A stretch of DNA of 64,000 nt, taken from the NCBI GenBank assembly GCA_965649825.1, contig OZ287706.1, forward strand, positions 186,001 to 250,000, given 5' to 3'. The notes below the pieces were generated by a model that worked only from the letters and a program-made list of their open reading frames with translations, was not told where the DNA came from and did no database searches. Both the position numbers and the translations under genes were made by a program. Position 1 is the first letter of the stretch. Every line of letters begins with the position of its first letter. Positions 45,052-56,484 of the stretch are shown piece after piece. Origin of the DNA: Penicillus capitatus. Lineage: Eukaryota > Chlorophyta.

Positions 45052-48000
45052 ATGGCCAGTTCCGCATTTTATCGCGAAGCGGTCGCGAATCAACAGAAAC
45101 TCTTCGAAGAGCTTGTTGGAAAGATCCTCGGTCCGGAGGTCGCACCGACCGTCGCGCGATGTGACGTTTGCCATGGGTCCGTTTCTCTAGGCGACCACCG
45201 GAGAGAAGAGACGGGCAGTGGGGCGCTGTCAACATCGCTCGGCGTTTCATGGCTGCCTCGACACGCATTCCACGGCAGTCGAGGCGGAGCTGCGTCGCAT
45301 CGTCGAGTTCATGCGGATCGAATCGCGGGAGCGCGACACAGCAAGACTGCTAAAACTCAAGGAGCGTTTTCTCAGTCTATCCCTTCCGTCTGACGTCACA
45401 GACGTGCACTACGTTATGCTTCGCTTCCTGACCTGCCTCACTGGCAATCTCTCCCGCGCCAGTCAAAGGACAGAAGAGGCAATGGAGATCGAATCATCCG
45501 ACGGGGCAGCGAACAAAGACGACGTCAGTCTTTCTAACTCTCTGAGTGATTCCGCAGAAGCGAGTGCATCGGAGCTGTCGTGCTGGTCTGAAGAGGACGT
45601 CGGCGAGGAGAGCAGCCATACGGCCATGAGCAGCGAGGACATGCCACAGGAAGCAGCTCTGCTGAACTGGGAGGCGTACTTCGTCCCCTTCTGCGATGCC
45701 GAGACGTCTGTCGTCCGAACAGAGCAGCCGTCCGATGGATCGCTGCTGGAATGCTTGACGAAGATTCAGTTGCCAGAGGTGCCATTGAGTGCTTGTCTGT
45801 TGTTTCTGCGTTCGGAGTGGGACCTTGTCCTCAGTTGCCTGAGAGTCCTCCAGGGACGAGACTCTGTGGCCTTTCAGTGGGATCGATGCACTCGTGCCTT
45901 CGCAATCGATGTCCATCTTCAGACGCTACACTTTTCCGCCGCCACGATGCGACATGCGCTAGAATGGTTTGGACGCTATGGATGCGACACTCGGTGTCTC
46001 CTGGAATGGACGGCTTCCATCGTGGACGTGAGCAGTCGACAGGAGCTGAGCGGAAGCTACGGCCGCCGTCCTCTCTCTTCCCAACCCGTCGTCTGTCCAA
46101 CCCTCTCCGCAACGGCACATGCGATTCAGGCCGAGCTCAATCGATTGCTGCGTCCTTTGATTCAGACGGAGCATCTCGTCGAATGCGATCCCAGTCGTCG
46201 CGTAACGCTCGTTCGTTTGAAATGCCTGACATCGGCAACGGCACGACAGATTCGCGTACTGCACAGTGTGGTGCGGGAACTGCAGCGCGTATTAGAGAGT
46301 GATATGTCTTCGAATGCCATGACGTCTGCCGTTTTGGACTGTCTCTATGACATGGCGACGAAGAACGAGGCGAACAGCAGTCCTCTCTTTCAGGCAGGAG
46401 ATGAAATGATCTGGAAGATCTTTACCGAAGCACTGTCGCCTCTTCTCTCGCACTTGACGGCTTGGCTGTACATGGGCGATGTCTCGAGCCTTGCAGACGA
46501 TTTCTTTATTTCGTCGATGCCGGCGCGTCAGACAGAGGAGGCAGATTTCTGGTTGGATGCTTATGTCTTGAAGGACGATGGGTCATGTCCCAAATTCCTT
46601 TCTCCCATTGTCTCTGCCATCCACGACGGTGGCAAGGCGCTGCAATTCATGCGGAATCAAGAGCAGGGTTGTGCATTCGATAAATTCGGAACGCAGGAGG
46701 TCGTTGGGACGGGAAAACTGCAAGCGCTCGTTTCCGATCAGTGGACGAATGATCATCTCTGCCAGCAATTCATGAAGTACCTCGCGTCGAACAGCGAAGA
46801 CGCTGTCAGCGAAGAGACGTCGGAATCGACTAGCCTCGCTCAGAAAATGGCCATTGCTGGAAAACATAGAGGCGAAGACGCTGTGCATATTCTGCAGGGA
46901 GCGGTTCCTTGGGAGTATGTGGCCGACGAAGACGCGACTGCCGAATTCAGGACGCCATCGACGAGTCCGAATGTCTATTCCCAATCTTCCACGAGTAATG
47001 ACGTGGCGACGGCTGCTCCGCACGAGAACGTCATCGTTTCGGCGGCGGATGCATCTGACTGGCCAGACTCGTATGTCGACATCGGCAAAGCGATGGAACG
47101 TGTGCGAATTGAATTCGAGTCTGCGTTGCTCACCCAGCCGTCCCACTGCAAGTAATGATATCGCCCGTCGTCTTTGCATGGTGTGGTGGCACACTGTATT
47201 GCACGTGCAGGAATGCCGCTCTGTGTCAGGTCCTTCCTGGAGGCGCCGATCGTCTGCCCTACGCCGAACTCCGAGAAACCATTTTCAAGAGCAGGGGCAC
47301 AGAGATTCCTGCCTTCCCGAACAAGGACGCCGATCTGTCCACCTCGACACGCAACGGCATCCGTTGTGCCCCGGCCGAGGTCGTACTCAGACAAAGCCTC
47401 ATCACGACCTTGCTCAACAGAGTCCGTCCCATTGCTGCTGCCCTTTGGTTTGAAGCTGCTTTCTAGAGTGTGGAGGTCGTTCGCTCCTTCATCGACTTTC
47501 TGCTGAAGGATCAGGGTTTGATGTCGGAGATCCAGATTCTCAAAAACGTCTTCCTTCTCGGTTCGCCTGCCATGGCAGAATGGGTGCGGCGTTTTACCGA
47601 ACAGCTGATTCAGAGCGACGGTCTCGAAGATCTGATCGAGTTCCACGTCCTCACGGATATGCAGGAGTGCTTTCGCAGCTGTCACATCGGCGAGGAGCTG
47701 CCCATCTGCGGATACAACGAATTCGACGAGCTCTTCTTCGACATGCGTCTCTCGCAGTGGGATAAGCGCTTTTCAGATCAGCAGCATCTGTGGAAGGAGA
47801 GGTCACCTCAGGAGATCCACGAATGTGGCCTGAACTATCCCCTCAAGTGGCCCCTCTGTCTCGTCGTCAATGAGCCTCGCCTGAAGAGATACAACAAGGT
47901 GTTTCTCTTTCTCCTGAAGATGCAGTGGGTCAGTTATGCCGTCAAAAGCAACGGCTGGCGAATGAAGCAGCTCCGAGACCACGTATCCCCTGAGCTGCTT

Positions 48001-48560
48001 GTACCGTATGCCCAGCTGCAGAACTGGCGACAGCTGTACCGACTTTCCCACGAGATGACGCACTTTATGAAGCACCTGCAGCAGCACGTCCTGGAAAACA
48101 TCCACACAACGTTTGATCGATTCTGCCAAGTGCGAGCTGTCTTTGATGTGACGTTTGGTGCATACGGTATGTGCGTGCTCAGGGGATGGCGGATGCGCAG
48201 TCCGTTAGCGAACTGCTCAATCAACACGATGCCGCCTTGGAAGATATCGTGCGTTTCAGTTTTCAGACGAAGAAGAAACAATGGGCGACGGTCCATACCC
48301 GTCTTCTCACTCTCTTCCACGCCATTCTCAATTTCTGCGCTTTATGGAAAGCCATTGCTGTCACAGATCGTAGAGAGACGGGCAAGATCGATGTCCTGTT
48401 GGAAGGCATGAATCGAGTGGTCGGGCAATATAACGACACTCGGGCAAGCGTGATGATGATTTTGCAGATCTACAGTTTCTCCCTGGGCGGCAACCGAGAA
48501 CTCAATCATCTCATCGCGCTGCTCAATTTCAATGACATCTACCAACATTACACGCCTTAA
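45052..48560 (+). CDS. Gamma-tubulin complex component (GCP/Spc97-Spc98 family)
   Basis: Structural subunit of the gamma-tubulin ring complex that nucleates microtubules at centrosomes, basal bodies or spindle poles. The first exon (MASSAFYREAVANQQKLFEE) joins through a short intron to a long exon of about 640 codons. The GRIP2 half contains APAEVVLRQSLITTLLNRV, NVFLLGSPAMAEWVRRFTEQL, LNYPLKWPLCLVVNEPRLKR, YNKVFLFLLKMQWVSYAV and, after a last intron with TTTGATGTGACGTTTG, a C-terminal helical domain (GMADAQSVSELLNQHDAALE). This NYPLKWPLxLV block is the family hallmark for gamma-tubulin binding. At about 1,080 residues with a long, poorly conserved N-terminal half it could be GCP4, 5 or 6 type; I cannot say which. 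Confidence 0.85.
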
Positions 48561-49256
48561 CTGTGCGGCTGGTTCAGAATGACGCCGACGGCGATGCCGA
48601 GGCGCGAGAAACGGGGCCAGGGATGACAACGCGATCCGCGAGCGACATAGGCGTGCGACCTTGTGTCACCGCCGTCGCGATGAACGCAATGTGCTATGAG
48701 ATCTGAGGCCACCCACCGCCTTCGAGCGTTTCCCTCTCGATGCCGCCGTCCCTTGTTCCACTCGCCGCGTCGTATCCGAGTCGGTGATGACACTATTGGT
48801 TGACTAGAGTCGCTGAGACGGGCATTGATGATTCCTCCTGGCTGTCTGAGACTCGGATACCGTCGTACCGATGCTGTCACTGTTTTACCGTAGCCTCTCT
48901 GGAAAGCAGAATGGACCCCGGCGTCATCGCCTTGTGTGTCGAACGTCACGCCAGCGATGGAAATGGACCCCGTGTGGACCTCAAGTGGACCCCTGTGTGT
49001 GACCCCTTCCTCCGGTACTTCAGCTTAGTCCTCGGCGTCTTTATCTCAGAAAGCGAATACGCAACAGTCGACAAGAACTCTCATCGCTTCTTTGCAGAGA
49101 CATCAGAACAAAGGTCATTCATTTTACTGGACAGCTTCTTTAGACTTTGACGACGACGACGCATCTCGTTCACCCCTGTCCTCAAGTACGTTGTCTCCGT
49201 CCGGGCCGGAATCAATCTTTGAGGTGACGGTTGGTGTGCAGCTTTACGATTGCGTA
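48561..49256. other. Intergenic, no gene supported
   Basis: A minus-strand frame (48949-48557) and a plus-strand frame (48800-49150) overlap here. Neither has a recognisable domain. The plus frame contains MDPGVIALCVERHASDGNGP, which looks protein-like but could not be linked to other exons. Confidence 0.4.
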
Positions 49257-50276
49257 ATGGATACTGATCGTCTGTCGAATGCGCGTGTCTTTATCGAGCC
49301 GCTATCGATTCTGGCATCCGTTGCTCTTGTGCTATGGGCGCGGCGTCAGATGCGACGCGTTCCATCGCCGAAGACGCCGCCACCGACAGCACTCATTCGA
49401 GGACAGCGATGCGGCTTTCCACTGATCTCGAAGCGACATCTCAGTCACGACACCGTGCTCATGCGGTTTGGTCTACCGGCCCCACACCACGTGCTTGGAT
49501 TGCCAGCTGGACAGCACCTCTTCTGCTATGCCACAATCAAAGGCGATACCGTCATGCGTGCCTACTCCACCGTGACGCCGCCGACGACACCGGGATACTT
49601 CGACATTGCGCTCAAAGTCTATTTCCCCAATCCGCCGAAGTATCCAGACGGCGGCAGAATGTCGCAAGTGCGTCTATGCTTCGGTATTGTGATGCCACGG
49701 TGTGATCTCATGGCGATGGTGTAGCATTTGAATGGATTGTCTCTTGGTGATGTTGTGGAATTCAAGGGACCCGTCGGGCGCTTCGTCTACCAAGGCATGG
49801 GCGTCTTTTCTAAGAACCGCCGATCGAGTAAGGCGACGAAAATATCGATGATTGCTGCTGGCACAGGCATCGCGCCGTTTCTTCAGATCATTCGCAAAAT
49901 TCTGGATGATCCTAATGATCCGACGCAGATCTCACTCATCTATGCCAACAAGACTGAAAAGGTCGACCGGCACCATCGATCTGTAAACCAGAAGTGATAT
50001 GCGTGATGACTGCAGGACATTCTGTTCCATCACGAACTGAACCGTCTGTCCAACCGTCACCGAAACCTCTCTGTACACTACACCGTGGACAAGGCATCCT
50101 GGCATTGGAGTCACGGACGTGGGCGCATTGATCGACAGATGCTGCAGAGATATCTCTTCACGGCAGAGGACGGAAGCATTTTGCTCCTCTGTGGTCCGGG
50201 GCCTATGACCGACGCCATGAGCCGCATCTGCACAAGTCAGCTTGGATGGTCCACAGACCAGATCGCCGTTTTCTAG
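49257..50276 (+). CDS. NADH-cytochrome b5 reductase
   Basis: Flavoenzyme passing electrons from NADH to cytochrome b5 on the ER or mitochondrial outer membrane for lipid desaturation and related reactions. The N-terminal anchor is IEPLSILASVALVLWARRQ; this decided the start at 49257. FAD-binding: MRAYSTVTPP (R-x-Y-S). Next GDVVEFKGPVGRFVYQGMG, the NADH-binding MIAAGTGIAPFLQIIRKIL, and ILLLCGPGPMTDAMSRI near the C-terminus ending IAVF. Two introns: about 49669-49725 (contains GTGTGATCTCATGG) and about 49961-50013 (contains AGTGATATGCGTGATGAC). Confidence 0.9.
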
Positions 50277-50484
50277 GCCATCCCTGATCGCAATCCGAAT
50301 AGCTCTTCTTCTCCCTTTCATTTTATTGGACTTGGCGTCTTTGCCTCAATGCACGTACGCACAGAGCAACGCGTCTCATGAGCTTCTGTGACGCGATAAT
50401 CGCTCTGTTATGTGTATGTATGTATCGTCTGTCCATCGGAAAGGCAAGCGTGTAACATAGTGTCGCGATACAGGCAATGATGGT

Positions 50485-50846
50485 TCAGCTCTGTCGCAGT
50501 TCGGCTTTTCTCTTGTTCCACAGAATGTCCAGGGCGGAATCGGCTTCTCCCTGTTCATAGCAGTGCTCATTCAGATGTGGTGGTCCGTTGTTCGTGGCGG
50601 CGTACTCGACGGCGAACTAGTCCGGATATAGCAAACGTCGTGAACTGTCCCGTATAGACACCCGAGTCGTCCAGGTGTCCAATGTTCAACTGTATGGACC
50701 CGTGATCTTTCGCCGTCACCAGTTTGTTCGTCCACGAACTGGACGAGAACAGACGCCGCGTGACATCGATTGTGCTCAAGACGAAGCACGGCCTACCATT
50801 TTCGTGGAATGTAGAGATCCACCAACTGCTCTTCGGAGTTCATCAT
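50485..50846 (-). CDS. RPS21: 40S ribosomal protein eS21
   Basis: Three exons: 50797-50846, 50606-50738 and 50485-50550. Together they give [17 protein letters not shown], then [40 protein letters not shown] and [18 protein letters not shown], a full-length eS21 of about 83 residues with its conserved AKDHxSIQ and GQFxTFAxxGxxRRxGExD core. Both introns (58 and 55 nt) keep frame at phases typical of the gene's conserved blocks. A second ATG directly follows the first, so either may be used. A convincing anchor gene for calibrating the splice signals. Confidence 0.9.
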
Positions 50847-51316
50847 CTTGGCGGCTGATACGCTGGAAGGAGCCGACGGCAATGAAAGCAAACGATAATG
50901 AAAAGACGTCTAGAGGACATTGCTTGAGAATGCCAGTCGCTTCGTGAGAAGACGTCTTTATCATGTGCACTGGCGATTTACATTTGAGGCAGGTCGAGCA
51001 GAAGGCACGTGATCGCGCCGTGAGTTCCGGGCGTTGCAAATCTCTTGTTGAACAGATTGATTGATTGTAAAGTTTGGCAAACAGTCGTGTTCGACAACTG
51101 ATTCGTCAGTTGATGAGTTGGTTGCTTGGCAGACGGCCTCGAGTGAGAGGCATTCATCATGGCGACAAAAACAAAAAGGCTGAGAATAGACGTTGCTCGA
51201 TCGGCAGCAGACGACCTGGTGACGCTGCTGTTGCTCCTGATCCTTTCTAAAAGGCGGGACCTGTGCATAGCCGTCGGTCAGCGCTGTCCTTTCGGAGAGA
51301 CGTCACATCATGTGAG
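50847..51316 (-). other. Possible C-terminal extension of the Kazal gene
   Basis: Downstream of the Kazal gene's apparent stop lies a possible intron (about 51319-51273, beginning GTAAAGGAATCTAGC and containing TCACATGATGTGACG, the shared motif). Using it, the frame continues open for about 100 codons to a stop at 50961 and holds a Cys-rich stretch (VVCCRSSNVYSQPFCFC). The alternative is an ordinary 3' untranslated region. Confidence 0.35.
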
Positions 51317-52892
51317 CTAGATTCCTTTACCTGCTGGTTGGTAGACGTCGAAGCAATCTCCGTTCAGATCACAGACGCGATCTGCATTGTGGATGCGCTG
51401 TACGTTTTCACGCTCGTGTGCTGGAGGCACGATGTCTGAAACAAACGTTCTTGAGTAGTTGGCGGTTATCGAACTATATGAATCTCTCTACCTGAATCAG
51501 CACATGGGCAGACATCGGAACACGCGATACCAGTTCCGGTACACTTGGCCAGGCACTCATTCGCGTATGTCTTCTTATTAACGCCGCACACTGGACTGTA
51601 GATTTTCGGACAATCTGCACAGGTTGTACTCGGCTTGAGCTCCGTAGTAACCGGACTGATGCCTAGACGGGTCGATCTTAGCGACCTGAGAGAAGTATTC
51701 AGCAATACTTCCCGTACCTGGTTTTGAGCATGGACACGTGCCTTCGCACGCAATGGCGATTTCAGCACACTTGGCCTCGCACTCATTCTCGTACGTCTTC
51801 CCATTAACACCGCACACCGGACTGTAGATTTTCGGACAGGGACAGCCTGTACTTGGACTCGGTTCGGGTTCCTTAGTAGGGGGACTGATGCCTAGACGGG
51901 TCGATCTTAGGAGTGTTCGGCAATACTTCCCGTACCTGGTTTTGAGCATGGACACGGGCCTGTGCACGCAATGGCGATTTCAGCGCACTTGGCCTCGCAC
52001 TCATTCTCGTACGTCTTCCCATTAACACCGCACACCGGACTGTAGATTTTCGGACAGGGACAGCCTGCACTTGGACTTGGACTCGGTTCGGGTTCCTTAG
52101 TAGGGGGGCTGATGCCTAGACGGGTGGATCTTAGCAACCAGCGAGGAGTGTTCGGCAACGCTGTCCGCACCTGGTTTGGCGACACATGGGCAGAATCCAG
52201 AGCATGCTACTGTAGTTCCTGCGCACTTGGCCAGACATGGGTTTTCGTAGCTCTCCCCATCTGCCCCACAGACTGGACTCGAGATTTTGGGGCACCCGCA
52301 CGGTATCTGCATTCCACTCTCCACTAACAAGACGCAATGCCGTTTTTTGTCACCTGCCTTGGGAGCCACCGGAGATGGTAGTGGGGATGTTGGTGGCGCC
52401 GATGGAAGAGGTTTGACAGGAGTAGGAGTTACCGGAGATGGTTGTGGGGATGTTGGCGACGCCGATGGAAGAGGTTTAACAGAAGTGGGACAATGACGGC
52501 ACCAGAAGGGATGCCACTTGGTTTTTGGCTCGCCACCTTGATCAAGACAGCGCATTCTATGGCGGCCTGCAAGGCGATCGAGCCTTACATGGGCAAAATC
52601 CACTACAATCGACCTCAACTCCGCGACACGAAGCGGTGCAGACGTTGGCGTAGGTACGACCGTCTTGGCCGCACACGGGCGCATACCACCAGAAGATCGG
52701 GACAGGTTTCGTACAGAGGCACAAGGGAATCGCCTCATCAGATCCTGAACACAGAGAGGTTGCGGCGGTCTATTGAGTAAGAGGCGAAATTGCGCGTGTC
52801 CCGAGGGCGACGCAATGTCACGTACCTTCGTAACCGGCCGTTGTTTGGAAAAACAGCGCAGCGACGGAGACAACCAGCAGAAGTCGCAACAT
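51317..52892 (-). CDS. Secreted multi-Kazal serine protease inhibitor
   Basis: Signal peptide MLRLLLVVSVAALFFQTTAG, then five Kazal domains. Each shows the C-x(n)-C-P-x(4)-PVCGxDGxTYxNxC spacing: APVCGQDGRTYANVC, SSPVCGADGESYENPC, two nearly identical SPVCGVNGKTYENECEAK domains, and SPVCGVNKKTYANEC. A Pro/Ser-rich linker (SPTSPQPSPVTPTPVKPLPS) follows domain 1. Domains 3 to 5 sit on separate exons bounded by near-identical 50-67-nt introns ending GATCGACCCGTCTAG (or one base different), so exon and intron were duplicated as a unit about 225-229 bp long. Kazal proteins are secreted against serine proteases; in oomycetes some act on host proteases, but no such role can be read from the sequence. 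It ends at 51317 unless the extension below is spliced in. Confidence 0.85.
51661..52135 (-). repeat. Tandem exon-plus-intron duplications in the Kazal gene
   Basis: The sequence GCCTAGACGGGT at intron 3' ends recurs at 51661, 51890 and about 52114, giving units of 229 and 224 bp. The units at 51890 and 52114 are almost identical through exon and intron, while the 51661 unit has diverged, so the last duplication is recent. Confidence 0.85.
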
Positions 52893-54699
52893 CTTGGCGA
52901 GCCTGCGAATGCGAACTTCAATCGAGACTGGCGGTCTGTATGAGGCGACGCAACGACGTCCTGTCAGGAGACCGCCGTCGACGTATGGTCACCATCCCAG
53001 TCTGCGACGACGATGGACAGTGATGCGTGGTCGGTCGCACAGTGCCATCAGCAACAGCCTGTCGTCATCCTTGCACATTGCGATCGTTTCTCCTGACCTC
53101 TGAATGCGAGGCAGAAATAGAAGGCGGTCGAATTGGAAGGCCTAGGTGGATGCCCCGAACAGCAGGCAGATATAAATAAGACACTGCGGAGGAGGAGGAT
53201 TCTGTTGTCGCGGATCCGCTATTCAAAAGCTGTTTCCCTTCTCGGCCTGTCTTTGTCGATTCGAACGAGACTGGAAGGAGTGTGCGATTCGCGTCTTTTC
53301 GTTCTCAGGGAGATAGATCACAGGCGATGAGAATGGCACAGTCATATCCATCGAGATTCATGGATCGGTTGGCTTCTGGCGGTGCCACAGTGAATCTGTG
53401 TTTGAAGCGAAAGAGCATTCGAGTAAAGGACGACACAAGAGTGGAATGGGAGAAACTGCGGTTTCACGCCATCGTTGCTTCAGCCTCTATTTTTCGGATC
53501 TGACGGTTCCAGGTTCAAGACTTAGTCATTCCAGAACCACTGCCATGTTCGATGATCACAGTAGACACGGGTCCAGAGGCGGACACATGACACTAGAGTC
53601 ACTCATCATCCACCACTGCCACAACGTCTTCGGCAGCAACTCTAGTCCAGATGCCACTCGATCCAAAAGCTGCGCTTCCTGATCAGTCACGGCCTTTCAC
53701 ACAGCTCAAGGAAGTCTGTCGAAGAAATGACAGGAAACGCCAAGAAGCGTAGCGGGACACGAGGATTTCTAGGCCAGCGATGGGCCTTTAACGTTTTCTA
53801 CATATATTGAAAGAGTACGATGAGAGAAGGAGCCAAACAGCAACAAAAGTCAATGTTCATCGTTGGCTGTTTTCCTGCGGTGTCTGTCTCCCTTTCTATA
53901 CCAAAGATATAAGACGGGCAAAAGGGTAGTAAGGAAACCAATAAAATTCATGATGGCCTTCAATCGTTCTATCTTCTTGCGCTATACATAATGTCTTTTT
54001 CAGCGTTCATCGCCAAAAGACGTCATTTTAGCTCGACGATGCCGAGAGGCTGCGTGCGACATTGATCCGGCGTTGTAGTCAAGGAGCAGCTGTTTTGGCC
54101 ATTGTGTTTCCGTCTACCGCGTATAGTAGACCGCCATCCATTGCAAAGACATTCACGCATTCTTGCTTTTTCTGTCACGCCTAGACGTATTCCCATAGTC
54201 TAATCTTTTCGCTCGCATGGCAGCACTAGACAGAGAAGAAAAGTTCATTACATGAGACCTAAACAATTCCAAAACTCGTCGACCAATAAATTCAAGTGAC
54301 AGGGGAAACTTCCTATATCAAACATGACAGATTACGGCAAGCACTACCCTTTTGCTTGTCAACACGAATAACAGATCTGCGTTCGGTCTGTCGATTGCAA
54401 GAAAACACCTCACAGATATCGCCTTCAAGAAAGAATAGGAACTTGGTCGGCAAAGGCGCAAAACGCCGAATGTTTCCCCGTCTAAACTCCAAAGAGGCGA
54501 CGACAGCGAATACACGAAGCAAGAATGTAAAGAAGCAGTCTATACAAACAACTAGCGTGTATGCTAAGAAGACACCTGTAAACCCAGACAGAGTCTGACT
54601 GACTCCTTTAACGAACTCTGCGACTCGTATCGCACGACGGCGGAGAACGCGACGGATACGAAAGAAACCTTTACATGTCTGTTTTTTCAGTGGCAAAAA

Positions 54700-55100
54700 G
54701 AATCAAAGGAGAAGTGGACAAAAGTTTTTGTCCGGGTGGTGACTCCATCGTCGGCCCCCGAACTGGCTCGACGTTGTCCTTTCCCCGCCGTAACCCATCC
54801 AACTCGGCGCGGGCTCGCCAGACACTTCTGGGTCAACTCTGATGGGACTACCCTCCTCTGTGTCCGGCGCAGGAATCGAACCCCCGCGGTCGTACTTCTC
54901 GAACTGGCCAACTGCACCATCCGCTTTCGGGTCGATCCCCACAGTCGAGAACGCGCCGACTTCAACATATGCCCACCGTATTCGCCGTATCCGCGTCGTC
55001 CATCCAGAACGACTACCGGCACTCGTGACGACTTCGCCGACGACTTTGTGACGACTTTGCTGGCACTTCGCTTCCCGTCCACCATCCGTCCATGACAAGA
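54700..55100 (-). mobile_element. Possible tRNA-like / dispersed repeat element
   Basis: On minus, TGGTGCAGTTGG (A-box-like) is followed 25 nt later by GGTTCGATTCC (a perfect B-box-type sequence), the two internal promoter parts used by RNA polymerase III. I could not fold a full tRNA: the boxes are about 7 nt too close and the T stem has a mismatch, so this resembles a decayed tRNA or tRNA-derived SINE. Sequence upstream of the A-box (55034-54948) recurs in inverted orientation at 63914-64000. The minus strand is open across the region in two frames with no known domain. Confidence 0.4.
54948..55034 (-). repeat. Dispersed repeat, copy 1
   Basis: About 87 bp whose reverse complement (containing CGCGGATACGGCGAATACGG) matches the last bases of the window almost exactly. 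Both copies are open in the frame reading DGRRGYGEYGGHMLKSARS, so the repeat could be part of a protein-coding element. Confidence 0.8.
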
Positions 55101-55604
55101 TCACCGACGATACTCTCCTGACGGTTACGTCACAAAACGAAACACGTAGAGAACGTACGGAAACCCTACTAAGGAGACCCTTTTCACTGTCGTTTCGTTA
55201 TTCCTTGTTGGTAATCTTTCTTGCTATAGAATAAGAACATTTGCCATTTCCGCGTCTATCTGCTCGCGAATATGATGGTTTGGATGCCGGAGAGAACTTG
55301 TTGAAAACAAGGGTGGATTAAGATACAGCTAGCAAGTTCTTTCCTTGTTTATTCTGTAAAAGTTCCTTCTTGTACACGAGGACGTCCTGTGAGAAGATTT
55401 CGAAACTGTACATGCTTTTCATCTACGATCAGTGGACCGAAACAAAAATCTCATAAAGAAACGCCTCTGGCTAACATTCCGAGACAACTGTTAACTGTCA
55501 CTGTGACATGTATTTATGTACACAGTTAACGAAGGTTCATATATCAAAAGAGATTTCTACGAAACAGAGTCGACACCTCAGAAGAACCAGACTCTTCGCA
55601 CTGT

Positions 55605-56484
55605 TCACAGTTCGACCATTTTACTACGATTCTCATTGACTTTAGCTTTGCGGGCAGCGTCATCTTCCACCATTTCCTGCTCATTGCATTGTCCTCTTAG
55701 ATGTACCACCGAACACAACGGTACGTACCTTACTGACAGCGCCTTCAGGAACATCGAGGCCTTTCTGCGTCGCCTCTCTTGTATAGACGCGTTTCATCCA
55801 TTCCTGCACGTTGACAGTTGCAATGATTATCACTTATCGCAGCGAGCACTTTGACAGAGGGAAACTCGTCGACATCAATGGCCGAGTTGTAGGCACGCAG
55901 CACCCAGCAGAAATTGGCGATGTCTGCCAGAGTGAATTGGTCTCCTGCCAAGTACGCGTGATCCTTCAGGCGGCTTTCCAAGACTCCCAGAAGACGTTTG
56001 CTCTCATTGTAATAGCGCTTCTGTCCGTATGGCACCGTTTCAGGCGCATACTGTATGAAATGATTTGCCTGTCCCATCATGGGGCCCAGTCCTCCCATCT
56101 GAAACATCAGCCACTGGATCACTTCGTAGCGTGTGTTCCCTTCCTTGGGCAGCAGAGATCCATCCCCGTAGCGTTCTGCTAAGTATATCATGATGGCACC
56201 ACTCTCGAAGACAGGCAGGTCTCCATTGCTGTGGTCCACTGTGGAAACCTGCTTTGGAGAGAAGTAGATGCGAGTCGGCCCGCACCGATGGCAGGAATGC
56301 GGCCGTTGGGGTTGATTTCGAGAAACCAGTCCTGCTTCTGCTCATTCTCGCCGAGTTTGATATGACGCATGTCGTACTCGATCCCGAGTTCTTCAAGAGT
56401 AACGGAAGCTTTTAGGCCGTTGGACGTGCCTGCGGTGTAGAGAGTAATAGGCGCCGCACGTGCTGCACTAGGAAAAGAGATCAT
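55605..56484 (-). CDS. Glutathione S-transferase (theta/YfcG/Ure2-like)
   Basis: Cytosolic GST conjugating or reducing with glutathione. The thioredoxin-fold domain starts ITLYTAGTSNGLKASVTLEE, includes NPNGRIPAIVDHSNGDLPVF with the cis-Pro, then SGAIMIYLAERYGDGSLLP (the E-S glutathione-binding pair). The helical domain continues through GGLGPMMGQANHFIQYAPE and LADIANFCWVLRAYN. The C-terminus EWMKRVYTREATQKGLDVPE and an acidic/basic tail match the bacterial-like YfcG/Ure2 group. Introns at about 56239-56286, about 55779-55826 and about 55679-55730 restore the frame cleanly. Confidence 0.88.

Larger units (their letters stand above)
52893..55604. other. Gene-poor region with a dispersed repeat
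   Basis: No recognisable gene was found. A minus-strand frame (54696-54313, 127 codons) contains a hydrophobic stretch, GFTGVFLAYTLVVCIDCFFTF, and could be a small membrane protein. 53,700-54,300 is AT-richer and empty of long frames. At 54,700-55,100 lies the repeat copy described separately. Confidence 0.4.

Noticed and set aside
51661-52135. CRISPR-like array because of regular spacing
   Set aside because: The repeats are coding exons with introns of a Kazal inhibitor in a eukaryotic gene; no spacers or cas genes.
54840-54930. A functional tRNA on the minus strand
   Set aside because: A- and B-box-like sequences are present, but the spacing is about 7 nt short and the T stem and acceptor stem do not pair properly.
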